From contig PDNB01000123.1 in the NCBI GenBank assembly GCA_002573585.1, positions 28,895 through 92,894 on the forward strand: 64,000 nt of DNA, read 5' to 3'. Every line of letters begins with the position of its first letter. Positions within the stretch are counted from its first letter, which is position 1. Positions 23,903 through 33,897 of the stretch are shown one piece after another. Position numbers and translations under genes: made by a program. Source of the DNA: Helicocarpus griseus UAMH5409. Its lineage: Eukaryota; Ascomycota; Eurotiomycetes; Onygenales; Ajellomycetaceae. A model generated the notes under the pieces. That model did no database searches, had not been told where the DNA came from, and saw only the letters and a program-made list of their open reading frames with translations.

Positions 23903-25907
23903 ATGAGTAATTACCACTCTCAGTCTCAGGACATGTATCACGATAACCCCTCCTCTCGATCCCCAGGCTCGCAGCGTCATCACCCACACCAACAGCTCCA
24001 CCGCCAGTCGTCTAGACAGTTCGATGCCTACGGACCAATGTCTGCTGGCGTTTATGACGATCCCATGGCACGATACGATTCGGCCCGCTTGGATCGTATG
24101 AATCCTGCCCTTCAAGGCACCAACTATGCCTACGATATGCCTGGCTCCCAGACCTGGACTCCGAATGGTTTTAGCGCCGCAAATACCTTGAGCGGCCTCG
24201 GGTCTGCTAGTGGAACAAGCACCGGAAGAATGAAGCCCTCTACCCGTGGAAGAACCGGGCTCCCAGCTGTAAGTTGGAAATCGTGATTTTGAGGGATAAA
24301 TATACCTTTTTAGTTTTTCTTTTTTTTTTTTTTTTTTGAACTAACGCATCGGACAAAGACTTGGCTTGACCAGCAACCAGGTCTGGCTGGCCCCTTTAGC
24401 ATGGGACCTAACCCGCTTCAAACAACACCCATGCGCACAGAGAACCTCAGCCCTGAAGCAGACGATGAGCTTATTCCCACCGCTATAGTGATTAAGAATA
24501 TCCCGTTCGCCGTCAAAAAGGAGCAGCTGGTGCAGCTGATGACCGAGATGAATCTCCCTCTGCCCTACGCGTTCAACTATCATTTCGACAATGGTGTATT
24601 CCGCGGTCTAGCCTTCGCCAACTTCACTTCCGCTGAGGAAACTGCCACCGTTATTGAGGTTCTCAACCATTTCGAATTGCAAGGTAGAAAACTCAGGGTT
24701 GAATATAAGAAGATGCTTCCTCTGCAGGAGCGCGAGCGAATTGAGCGTGAGAAACGCGAGCGCAGAGGCCAGTTGGAAGAGCAACATCGCCCAATGCCAA
24801 ATTCGCAACTCCAGACGCAGCCTTCCCTGTCCTCGTTGACATCTCACATTCCAGTTACCTCTCCCTCGCCTGTCTCCCAACGTGGCGCGGAATTAAGTAT
24901 GTGTCTACCTTTGCTTATCTTTGAAGTTCCCCCCTCCTGTTTTGCGTCATTCATATTTGCTGACTCAAATAGAAGTTAACATGAATGATCCGGAAACACT
25001 TCAATATTACTCCCAGCTTCTCCTATTCAAACAGGATTCGAGCAAAGAAGCTGTGATCTTTTCTGCCAAATTATCACCATTGCAGCGCCGTACAGTTCAT
25101 ACTCTTGCCCACAATATGGGACTTGGGCATGCATCGCGCGGTACCGGTGACCAACGCCAAGTTCATGTGTTCAGAGCAACCGACGCCAACGTAAGCCCTT
25201 CCGGCTCAGCGAACCCCGCTACTATCCAGACCGCAGACACGTCCCGCCGTGGCCTTAACCGTGCTGCTACTATTGACTTCAGTGAGGCTAGAGGTGATGC
25301 TCCTGGTCCTTTCAATACCCTTCGTGGACATCACTCTGGTTTCTTGAGCGTGCTCGACTCTCCTGGTGGCTTTGGAAATGCGCAAAATCTCCGCGCCGCC
25401 AAGTCCTTTGCAGACCTTCGATCGTATACCCCTTCTCCCGTTCCCTCTTCCGCTAGCTTTCCCGCTGCACTTCAGTCTAATGGGGCCCGTTTTCAACCTT
25501 TTGATGGAAACACAAGCGCTGCCTCCAACACCCCAACATTAACCCCGACTCCATCTGGTTCTTCAATGGGCGTTCAACGTGATGATAACTTGTTGGTAAA
25601 TACCTTGGGAGGGCTTTCCCTTGGGACAGGTATCGGTGGCCCGAATTCCGGAAGCCCTAGACGTCTTCGCGGAATGTTTTCTTGGGAACAGCAGGATTCC
25701 CAAAACTCTGCCACTGCGCCAATCGGGAGTAACCGATCTATTGGCCTGGGTTTCGACTCCCAACCCTCTCAAGAACGCATCCCCTTGAGACAACCGAGAG
25801 GTCCCGCTCCAGAGCGTGGATCTGGCTTCCGCCGCCAAAACGGACACCAGGCTCGAGGAAGCGACGAACTCAGATCAGGATCCAATGTCGAAATAATTGT
25901 TGAGTAA
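23903..25907 (+). CDS. PIN4: RRM and R3H domain RNA-binding protein, Pin4/Cip2-like
   Basis: Three exons (23903-24268, 24359-24896, 24973-25907) encode 612 residues. An RRM lies at about 163-240 (TAIVIKNIPFAVKKEQLVQL and FRGLAFANFTSAEE), followed by a charged helix rich in Arg and Glu. An R3H domain occupies about 304-370 (LSPLQRRTVHTLAHNMGLGH). The rest is low-complexity Ser, Gly, Pro and Asn. The order RRM then R3H matches yeast Pin4 and fission yeast Cip1/Cip2, cytoplasmic RNA-binding proteins linked to the DNA-damage and stress-mRNA response. Introns are 90 and 76 nt; the first contains a long T run before its CTAAC branch site. The very long leader points to translational regulation, which is inference. 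Confidence 0.9.
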
Positions 25908-27974
25908 ATAAATACCAAATTACCGAATCGAATGACAGCGAAGAAATGTATAACATTTCATGAATGAAAGGCATAATACCCACAACCAACCCCCCAAGCG
26001 AGGGTATGTCTTTACGATTCAATGACGCATGACGAAATGACTCCATTAAAAGAGAGACTCCAAAATACAAAAGTTATACACCGGAATTATACTGAAAGAT
26101 TAGACATTAATTTTTGGGGCAGCCTAACAACCATACAAGAAACTGGGTCCTTGCCCCATTTTATCATTGGGGATGGGAACGGACTGTTTAACAGATCTGG
26201 GATCATGGGAGGATGGATGCCTTTTGTCTGCAACGGTGTTGTGTTGAAGGATATACGACGAAGACGACAAAAACGACAAAAAAACATTTTCAGGATCACC
26301 TCGCTGCTGTTGTATTTCGCTACGTGATTGCTCTTCGAGTTGTGCTATTTTATCTTGGAAACTCGCGGAATATCATGTTCATTGCATTGCATTATAGTTC
26401 GTCCAGCTTGTATAGGGATTTTTTATTCGCCGTTTCTTCCCTTTGCCATTTCCTTTGTCTTTTGCCCTTTGTGGTTTTTTCCTTTTGGTTTTTTTATCTC
26501 TTTTTTGGCTCTCTATGGTGCCTCTCTGCATCTCTTTCCAATATACGAAGGAATTTAATGGCGTGCCCAGCTCCACTGCTCTCTGGTCGTACAGGGTTGC
26601 GACGGAGCACATGTCTACATCCAGTATGTGCCAATATAATAGACGGATCGGACACTTGAGCTTCAGTTCATACTGCCCACGTTGGGCACAACAACCCTCC
26701 GGCAGCTTTATTCAAACCATCTGACTAACTCACTGCCGTGTCTGTCTCTCTACATACGCCTGTAGATAGATAGTTTTGTCCCATCTTCGCCATAGCTTTC
26801 CTTCCATTTGAAATATGTATGTTTGTTTCTACTAATGGTTAATCTACCCTGTTGGATATTATTATATTGCTCTGCAACAAAGTGAAACCAGTGGCACCTG
26901 TCTTTTTTTGTTCTCGTTCTAATATCTACTTTGCAATTTTTTCTAACATCCTGGTGTTGTGTTGGCCTTCTCCTCTCCACATCTTGACTTGTGTGCTTGC
27001 GCTGTACTGTACTTTCAGCATTGGACAGATTGTGATTAGACTTGTCTGATTCACTGTGGTCTGTGGTATCAGGCTTGCACTTGAGTCTTTCTTCAAATTA
27101 ATATGATGATCTGTTTACTTGATTGTTTGAAGTTGTTTTAAAAAAGGCTTTTTCCCCCTCCCCATCTGTGCGCTGGTTGTGAGCTCTCAACACCCAAATC
27201 TGGCTGGCTCAAGTTGCAATTTTCGCATCTGCTTCAAGTGTACCTTAACCTGTAATGGCAAGTTTTGATTCTTCACTCAGGTTGTTTGCAATGCTTTCCT
27301 TTCTTTGATCTTTTTACTTTATGTGTTAAGCACACATCTTGTCTTGTCTTGCTTACTTTTTGCCAACTTTACTAGTTTATTTTCGCCATTTCCTTTGAAA
27401 TATCATATAACATTATCAATCAAAACTTCATGTTTCCTCCTTATCCTCTTTAGTTTCGCCCGCCACCTGCATATCTTCATTAGGCTCAGGTTATCATATA
27501 TCGCCCAACTACGAGTAGATATAGCATGCATTGGGAAGACATGTTCGTCTACTTAATATTTAGAGAACAGGCAAAGTGGCGGCGTTTAAACAAATGTAGT
27601 GAGGTTAGCTTGTCCAAATTGAAAATAATATAGGGACGGATTATCGAAGGAATACATGTATATATGTATGTTCTTTTCATTTGGACGGATCGTGGAGGGG
27701 ATGGAAGAGGATGGAATATAAATAAGATGGAAGTAGAAGAAGAGCTGGGGAATACCTTGCTGGACGTGAATACCTTGCTAGATGTGGCGACTAAACGGCT
27801 AGGTCAATTGGATATAAAGAAGTGACAATATAATCGTAATACAAATATGCATGCATGCTATCCCAAGTAGAACATACCACATAGCGCATCAAAGTCCAGC
27901 AGTAAAGCGTTCGTTTATATTGCATACAAACAGCTACAGCAAGCTCTGAAAACTGGTTGCTTGAGTGGCCCCTA
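25908..27974. other. 2 kb convergent spacer, T-rich on the plus strand
   Basis: Lies between the ends of the PIN4-like and CWC27 genes. It is rich in T and CT runs on the plus strand and has only short unconvincing ORFs. It presumably contains both 3' untranslated regions. Confidence 0.45.
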
Positions 27975-29741
27975 TCACCGCCCCTTCCGATCCCACTCCC
28001 TCCGATGCCCCGTCTCCATCTTCCGCTGCCGTTCCCTTTCCCGCCCCCTCCCCTTACCACTCCCACCACCAACGACTTCCTTCTCCTTCTCCCGCGGATC
28101 AATCACCACCAGCCCATCCGCATCCTCATGGTTGCGCTTCCAGTTCAGATCCTTGCCCAGCATGTCCTTGCCAAAGGTAAGTCTGTGAGTCATCCAGTCG
28201 ATGGGGTTGTCGTCGTCGTTGTCGCGACCGTCTCTTGTTTTGTCTGTGGCCGCTGCTGGTTGTTCTTCAGTGGTATCCCAGGCCCGACAGGACTGGCAGT
28301 TTGCAATAAAGTGGAGGTCGCAGACTGGTTCTTCCTCTCCTTCATGTTCCTCCTCGACAGGGTGCGTTTTGCTGCTAGGTTTTGAACTTGCAGCAGCTGC
28401 ATCCTCTGACCCCTTATTGCCCTTCCCTGCCCTTTGCGAACTGCCCGAAACCGAATCAGCATGTTCCAACCGCGCCTTGAACGCATTGAGCATCCGCATC
28501 GCCTCATTATCCTGCCACGTGCCATTCCCAAGCAACCCAGCGCCGTTAGCGTTACTGCCTGGCGCGGGCCGTCGACGACCCTTTATTGACGTCTCGGGTA
28601 TCAGGGATTCCAGGGCAGATTTCTTGGGCGCCCCTTCAACAGGCGCGGAGACGTCGCGGCGCATTTGGGCTTTGAGCGCATCGATTTCGGCTGTCGTGCG
28701 GGATAAGGCTGATTGCTTGGCGGGAGGTGCGGGGGAGGAAGAGGGGGAGCGAGAGGGGGATTCTGGGTCGGGAAGGGGGAGCTGCGTGTTTGGGTCCCGT
28801 GAGGGTCTGCGGTTTACGGGCGGGGATTTTGGAGGTGATGTTGAACTGCGTCGTTTCGTGATGGATTGTGCGTCGGTATCTCTTCGATTTGACGGTGCAG
28901 GGGAGGGCGCGGGCCTAGGCTGCGGTTTGTTCTCATCCTTCTTCCCCTTTGTCCCAGCTGCGACATTTCCTTCTCCCGCCGTGACGAGCTTCGTGTTGAA
29001 CTTGGGCTTCTTCACTTCCTTTTGCGCATCTAGTAAATCCCCGTCGTCATCGTCTGCAAAGCTCAACAATACTTTCGCGCCTTTTCCCTTTTTCCTCTTC
29101 TTGGTCACGTCCCTCTTCCCTTCCTCTTCCTTCCCTGGTGCGGCAACAGCAACCTTTTCCCGCTTCTTCAAATCCTTGAAAGGACCTAAATCCCCAACTT
29201 CGCACCCCGTAACTTTGACCGCATACACAGGCCTCTCCGTCCCTTCCACCAGCTCCCCTTCCGCAATCCGCACCATATTATATATGCTATCCCCCTCAAT
29301 GCGTCCAAACATTGTGCACGTGCCCGTCAGCTGCCTGTCCGCACCACTCCCCAGTGTCATGAAAAACTGGCTCCCATAGGTTCCATCCTCCGCTTTTGCC
29401 ATCCCAAGCAACCCCCGTCGGTTAAATCGTAGTCGACTGTGTATTTCATCTTTAAACACAACCTTCTCTCCATCCCGCGAGTCGAACTCGAACTCCGGGT
29501 CTTCGTAGATTGACGACCCCCCCGAGCCAGTGCCTGTCGGGTCGCCGCCCTGGATAATAAAGTCCGGAACAATGCGGTGGAAGGCTGTCCCGGTGTAGTA
29601 TCCGTCCAGGCAGTGCTGGAGGAAGTTCTTGCAGGCGAGTGGTGTTTGTTTCGCGAAGAGGGAGATGTGGAGGGGGCCGGCGGTGGTGTTGAGGGTCGCG
29701 GAGGCGGTGGGAGGAGGTTCGGTGTTGTAATGTGATGACAT
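27975..29741 (-). CDS. CWC27: Cyclophilin-type peptidyl-prolyl isomerase Cwc27
   Basis: A single exon of 588 residues. The cyclophilin domain fills about residues 12-190: GPLHISLFAKQTPLACKNFL, then TAFHRIVPDFIIQGGDPTG, LLGMAKAEDGTYGSQFFMTL and GTCTMFGRI. The active-site Arg of FHRIVPDF and the QFF triad are present. Behind it lies a long charged, disordered tail with KKRKKGKG, Pro/Ser-rich repeats and a conserved-looking C-terminal block (CDLHFIANCQSCRAWD, DWMTHRLTFGKDMLGKDLNW). This architecture is that of Cwc27 (human SDCCAG10), a spliceosome-associated cyclophilin of the activated complex. The catalytic Trp seen in CypA is not obvious, and binding rather than isomerase activity is likely for this family. 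A long antisense ORF on the plus strand is a composition shadow. Confidence 0.93.
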   Translation of the reverse strand: MSSHYNTEPPPTASATLNTTAGPLHISLFAKQTPLACKNFLQHCLDGYYTGTAFHRIVPDFIIQGGDPTGTGSGGSSIYEDPEFEFDSRDGEKVVFKDEIHSRLRFNRRGLLGMAKAEDGTYGSQFFMTLGSGADRQLTGTCTMFGRIEGDSIYNMVRIAEGELVEGTERPVYAVKVTGCEVGDLGPFKDLKKREKVAVAAPGKEEEGKRDVTKKRKKGKGAKVLLSFADDDDGDLLDAQKEVKKPKFNTKLVTAGEGNVAAGTKGKKDENKPQPRPAPSPAPSNRRDTDAQSITKRRSSTSPPKSPPVNRRPSRDPNTQLPLPDPESPSRSPSSSPAPPAKQSALSRTTAEIDALKAQMRRDVSAPVEGAPKKSALESLIPETSIKGRRRPAPGSNANGAGLLGNGTWQDNEAMRMLNAFKARLEHADSVSGSSQRAGKGNKGSEDAAAASSKPSSKTHPVEEEHEGEEEPVCDLHFIANCQSCRAWDTTEEQPAAATDKTRDGRDNDDDNPIDWMTHRLTFGKDMLGKDLNWKRNHEDADGLVVIDPREKEKEVVGGGSGKGRGRERERQRKMETGHRREWDRKGR

Positions 29742-31189
29742 TATATATCACCCTAGTAAGCTTTCAATGAGTATTTTCCTGTCCGTTCCCCATGTAACCC
29801 CTCCTGTTGCGGAGAGGAGAGCTGTTGAAAGTTGCGAGTCGCGGGAAGCGCTGGAGATCAGAGCTTGAAAACTAGGAGCTCAGTCGAGATTTATCCGGCC
29901 AGAGTACGCTAAAATTATAAGCGCATTAAGCATACAGAGGTTCTCAAAAAGAGCCGTAGGAGCTATATAAAGCAGTATCAAGCAGCAATCGATATCATTG
30001 CGCAGGAGTTGGAAGTCGGAGTTGATTACATCATCATTTATCTCCTGGTCATGTGACATTGCAAGCCTCAGGCCGCGATCAACAACGACAACGACATCAA
30101 CCGCCAACATCTGTTGAAACAACATCCGTCATCAGCAACATTATTTCTCTTGGGGTGCCAAAGGCCCAATTGTGTATTCTATTACTTGCCATCGACGCGT
30201 CCGTGTCGCGAATTGAATTTAATTACGATTTTCCGTACAGAATACGGAGACGACAATGGCAAGAGCTAGAACGTATCAATACCATGGACAGGGACAAGAT
30301 CAGACCTCTATGAAAACATCATGATCAGGGTGGCTCCGCAGCCACTAATAAAGCTCTTGGTAAACAATGAACATCCCTCCTATTTCAGCCACTGATAGCA
30401 CTTTGACAACCTCAAAAAACAGGCCGGGGGGTTTTTTTTGCAAAATGCCAGCCACCTACAGGCTATTCCGGATTCCCGGGCGAAAGTGACAGGTTTCTTT
30501 CAGGGTTACTGAGGGAATTCTAGAGCCGAACTCCATGATGGTAACTTTCAACATCGATTGGCTGAAGCATTTGGCAAAGAGAACGGGCAGGCCGCCGGGA
30601 CCGGGACTCAGGAGTCAGACCCCTCGCACCCCTTGATGAGTTCATTCGGGGCCCAGGCGGGTTCTGATAAGCGTTGCCCTAATGCAGGGTTACCACTAGT
30701 TTTGGCCATCGTCTATCAGATCAGACTCTCAACAAACGCTAGTTAAGGAGTACAGTCTGTACAGCACGACCTCAGCTCTTAACTTTACTACTACGTTTGT
30801 ATCGAACGAGCACAGATTCTTAAGGCTTAAAGGAATTGGGTACTTGCAAAGATTGCTCTGGGTACCAATTACAAGATCTCCAAGGACAGAGTTCTCCGTA
30901 CGGAGTACGGAGTACTGATCCTCAAATAAAACATTTATTGCTTTTTCCGTACCATTACACATTGGCCCGATGACAGGGACGTGGCAAGCTCCTTTTCAAT
31001 AATAATAATGTTTCAGTTTCAGTTTTTGATAGGCTGGGTTCTGTTAAGGAACCACCCGTGTGGAGAGCTACTGGTGAACGTCCCTTTCTTGTACCAACAG
31101 TAGTAGCTCTCAGTAGCTACTACGTAACTAGCGCTCTGTCGCCAGGGGCTTCTCAAGTTCCAAATTCTGGTATCTGAGGGAGAGATCAC
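29742..31189. other. Spacer between CWC27 and the Gag-like gene
   Basis: About 1.4 kb without a supported gene. It contains the CWC27 promoter on its left. At 30894-30916 it carries a palindrome CTCCGTACGGAG continued by TACGGAGTACT. At 31100-31123 it carries a hairpin with a 9 bp stem and 6 nt loop. No trace of LINE coding sequence was recognised here. Confidence 0.45.
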
Positions 31190-31303
31190 CGCGAAGTGTC
31201 AAAAATTGGACTTCGCGTGGTGTTCGCGTCTTTCACATGTCGCGTTTAAAACTGATCTTAGAGACGCGAAGGCGCCGACACTCCGTACTTTGCGATGTAT
31301 AAG
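31190..31303 (+). promoter_or_regulatory. Promoter of the Gag-like gene: five CGCGAA/ACGCGA boxes and a TATA box
   Basis: Within 82 bp there are five CGCG-core elements: 31190-31196 (CGCGAAG), 31211-31218 and 31223-31231 (both ACGCGAA on the minus strand), 31240-31247 (ACGCGA on the minus strand) and 31262-31271 (GACGCGAAG). The third and fifth form a perfect 9 bp inverted repeat. A TATAAG follows at 31298-31303, 84 nt before the ATG. In yeasts ACGCGN and CNCGAAA are MBF/SBF sites driving G1/S transcription; applying that here is inference. Confidence 0.55.
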
Positions 31304-31386
31304 TAGGGCTCCTATTCCCCTCGTCCTACTGCTCTTTGTTTTGGAGGTTTCATTTGTCCTTTCTTCACATACAAAATACTGCGACA

Positions 31387-33324
31387 ATGGCCAACATGCG
31401 TCCTACTTTCAGTTTTACCTTCACTTGTACCCACCCTTCCGGCGATATATCCTACACTCCGGATATATCTGCGCTCGGCGGCTTGGATCCATTAGCATGG
31501 CCAGAAACCGGCAAATACCTGCCAGACGATACAGTTAGGGAACATTCAGCACAGTTACGAAAGGAAGCTGATCAGATCCTGTCTTTGAGAGAGCGGAAAT
31601 TCGTACCCGTTTCCGTGTTGGCGCCCTTTCTCAATAGCTGCATCGAGTTGTCCAAGAAGTTCAAAAGCCCAAAGAAAAGGATGGCCATGACGCCTGTGTC
31701 GACGCTGGATACTCCCAGCAGTAAACGGCTCAAAATGCTGTCTCCAGCCAACTCTTCGCAAATACCTCCTCGATGCCCACGACCGATTTCACCTCCCCAA
31801 GCTGAAACTAGCAGAAGCCCTTCCGAGAAGACTCTCACTGACCCCGAGCAAGGGCTCTCAGCACAGAACAGCGATGATACAATGGGCCAGGACAGTGAGT
31901 CCGAATGGGAGGGTCACGATAAAGCGTCTACCATACTCGGAGAATCACCACAGCGAAGCTCACGCCAAGAGGTAGGCCAGAACCACACCGAAGAGTCTCT
32001 CTTTCTTCAAGATACGCCGCAGTCGGGCACACAAAAGGAATCCCAGTGCCACACCGTAGAGTCTCCCATTCTTGGAGATCCACCACAGTCACGCCCAAAC
32101 TCTTCTTTTACCACACGCCATCAGTCACCGGAGCACGGCCGTACCCCTCCTAGCCACCTTCGCACAAAGACACAAAGCACATCGGCTAGAGAAACATCAG
32201 ATATGAATTGCTCGTATTCCAGTACCCCATCTTCGTTGCGTGACTTCCTTGCCCGATGCTCATCCTCGACGAGACAAGGATTGGGTAATAGTCCCTTTTC
32301 TACTGATACCTCAGTAGCTTCCTGTGACAAGACTCCGCGATCCTCATCCCCCGCTAGAGAGACATCGGATAGGGGCCGCTTGTCTACTGATAGTCCAACT
32401 CCATCGCGTGACGACACTGCACGGAGCTCATCGCCAGCTAGGGAAGCATCGAGCAGCGGCCGCTTGCCCACCGAGTCTCCAGATTCTTCTCCGCAGAAAC
32501 ACCAAAACCGAATTACAGATTGGTATTTCGTTTTAAAAAATGCGGATTCACACATTATCCGAAGGATGAAGGCCTCTTTCAAAGGATTTCGGAAACGCGT
32601 CAACAGATCCCTTAAGCTGGTCGAGGGCATCGCCATACCCGAAGAATACCTCGTGTCTGGTGTAGATTACCTGGAGAACGGGAACATTCGTTTGTATTTT
32701 CCAAACGCGGATGTCAGGGACCTATTGGCTGCGAGTAAACACAAATGGTCCCACGAATTCGGCCGCAATGTATCCGTGATTGTACAGACCTACGACGTTG
32801 CCGTTGCCAATGTCAAGCGCCATGACTCGAATGACAAAGATGGCGTTACCAATCCAATGATCAAAGAACTTCTCGACTTGAACAGAAGCATTTTTCCCAG
32901 TCGGAAGTTGCCATACATCCATAACATCCAATGGCTCGATCAGAAGAAGAGAAAGTTGCCTTTACTCCTCATCGAATTTTACAATGCAGAACATGCCAAT
33001 CGAGTGATCCGTTCCGGTATCAGACACAAGGTCAACCAGTCGGCTCCAAAGTCTTTTCGCTGCTCCCGATACAGAAGCACAGAGCCAGTCCAGTGCACTG
33101 GCTGCTGGCAGTATGACCACACGGAATTCGATTGTTTCCAAGATCGCTGCTGTGTTTTTTGCGGAGGCTCCCATGACGGTTCTGATCACAGCCAGTCAGA
33201 TGAGACCAAATGCGTCCTCTGTGGCCGTCCACACGCAGCTACTTCTCCTAACTGTTCTGTGCGTAAACGGGCCAAGCAGCAGTGCGGCAAGGAGCCCGAC
33301 TACAACCCTTTTTTTCCGGTTTAG
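31387..33324 (+). CDS. Stand-alone LINE ORF1/Gag-like zinc-knuckle protein
   Basis: A single uninterrupted exon of 645 residues starting at the first ATG after a TATA box. The first half is Ser/Pro/Thr-rich and carries short internal repeats (SSPARETS, SSPAREAS, ESPQ and DTPQ phrases). The middle (about 390-560) has the look of the RRM-like region of retrotransposon ORF1 proteins, ending in LLLIEFYNAEHANRVIRSGI. The end holds a CCHC knuckle CTGCWQYDHTEFDC (C-x2-C-x4-H-x4-C, about 570-583), then CVFCGGSH and CVLCGRPHAATSPNC. This three-knuckle order is that of Tad/I-clade LINE ORF1 proteins, which bind nucleic acid. No endonuclease or reverse transcriptase ORF follows. Intactness and an ordered promoter suggest a host gene derived from a retroelement; a solitary recent LINE fragment is the alternative. 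Confidence 0.82.
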   Translation: MANMRPTFSFTFTCTHPSGDISYTPDISALGGLDPLAWPETGKYLPDDTVREHSAQLRKEADQILSLRERKFVPVSVLAPFLNSCIELSKKFKSPKKRMAMTPVSTLDTPSSKRLKMLSPANSSQIPPRCPRPISPPQAETSRSPSEKTLTDPEQGLSAQNSDDTMGQDSESEWEGHDKASTILGESPQRSSRQEVGQNHTEESLFLQDTPQSGTQKESQCHTVESPILGDPPQSRPNSSFTTRHQSPEHGRTPPSHLRTKTQSTSARETSDMNCSYSSTPSSLRDFLARCSSSTRQGLGNSPFSTDTSVASCDKTPRSSSPARETSDRGRLSTDSPTPSRDDTARSSSPAREASSSGRLPTESPDSSPQKHQNRITDWYFVLKNADSHIIRRMKASFKGFRKRVNRSLKLVEGIAIPEEYLVSGVDYLENGNIRLYFPNADVRDLLAASKHKWSHEFGRNVSVIVQTYDVAVANVKRHDSNDKDGVTNPMIKELLDLNRSIFPSRKLPYIHNIQWLDQKKRKLPLLLIEFYNAEHANRVIRSGIRHKVNQSAPKSFRCSRYRSTEPVQCTGCWQYDHTEFDCFQDRCCVFCGGSHDGSDHSQSDETKCVLCGRPHAATSPNCSVRKRAKQQCGKEPDYNPFFPV

Positions 33325-33897
33325 TAGTAGGTTCTTGAGAAGTCATAATCTATGACGGGGCGCTGGTGGTCGTTACACACGGCATGCCCGGAGTGGTGTT
33401 TCCCTTTTGTTTATTGCTTGTCTGATTTAACCGCTATTTTTCCACTTCCGATCTCTTCTATACTGTTTTGTTTGTCTGTGCAAACGTTCCACTGTTTAAT
33501 ATCTGAAAAATTTCGGGTCTCATTTTATTCTTATTTCTTTTCCCCTTAGATGTATGGAGACAGGATTGTACTGTATTTCTGCTTTATTTTGTTTGAAACT
33601 ATGCTAATTTTTGGATTACTGCATCCCCCAATTATAATAATTACATACATCTTTGCCGTTTAATTCATTTCTCATCAAACATGCATAACATGATGTGCTG
33701 TGCTTCCAGCATTGCGAAAAAGAAATCAAACTCCCCTCTTCCCTTTAACGTTTTAACATCCACCTTGCAAATTCACAACAGACAGGTCTGATCAAAAATA
33801 TCAACAAGAAAAGAACAACACAAAAAGCAGAACATATTCCCTTCCGCCCACATGTCATCCACCACACACCCCGTGGATTCAAATCACGTCATCCAGA
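33325..33897. other. Convergent spacer, no ORF2
   Basis: T-rich 570 bp between the Gag-like gene and the acid phosphatase stop. It was read for endonuclease or reverse transcriptase motifs and none was seen. No obvious poly(A) or target-site duplication marks a LINE 3' end. Confidence 0.5.

Noticed and set aside
28201..29379. 392-codon plus-strand ORF antisense to CWC27
   Set aside because: It lies wholly inside the cyclophilin gene, has no recognisable motif and follows from the GC-rich codon usage of the opposite strand.
32121..32636. 171-codon minus-strand ORF inside the Gag-like gene
   Set aside because: Shadow of the sense gene's Ser-rich repeats; no independent start context or motif.
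31387..33897. Complete LINE retrotransposon
   Set aside because: No endonuclease, reverse transcriptase or 3' tail was found on either side of the ORF1-like gene.
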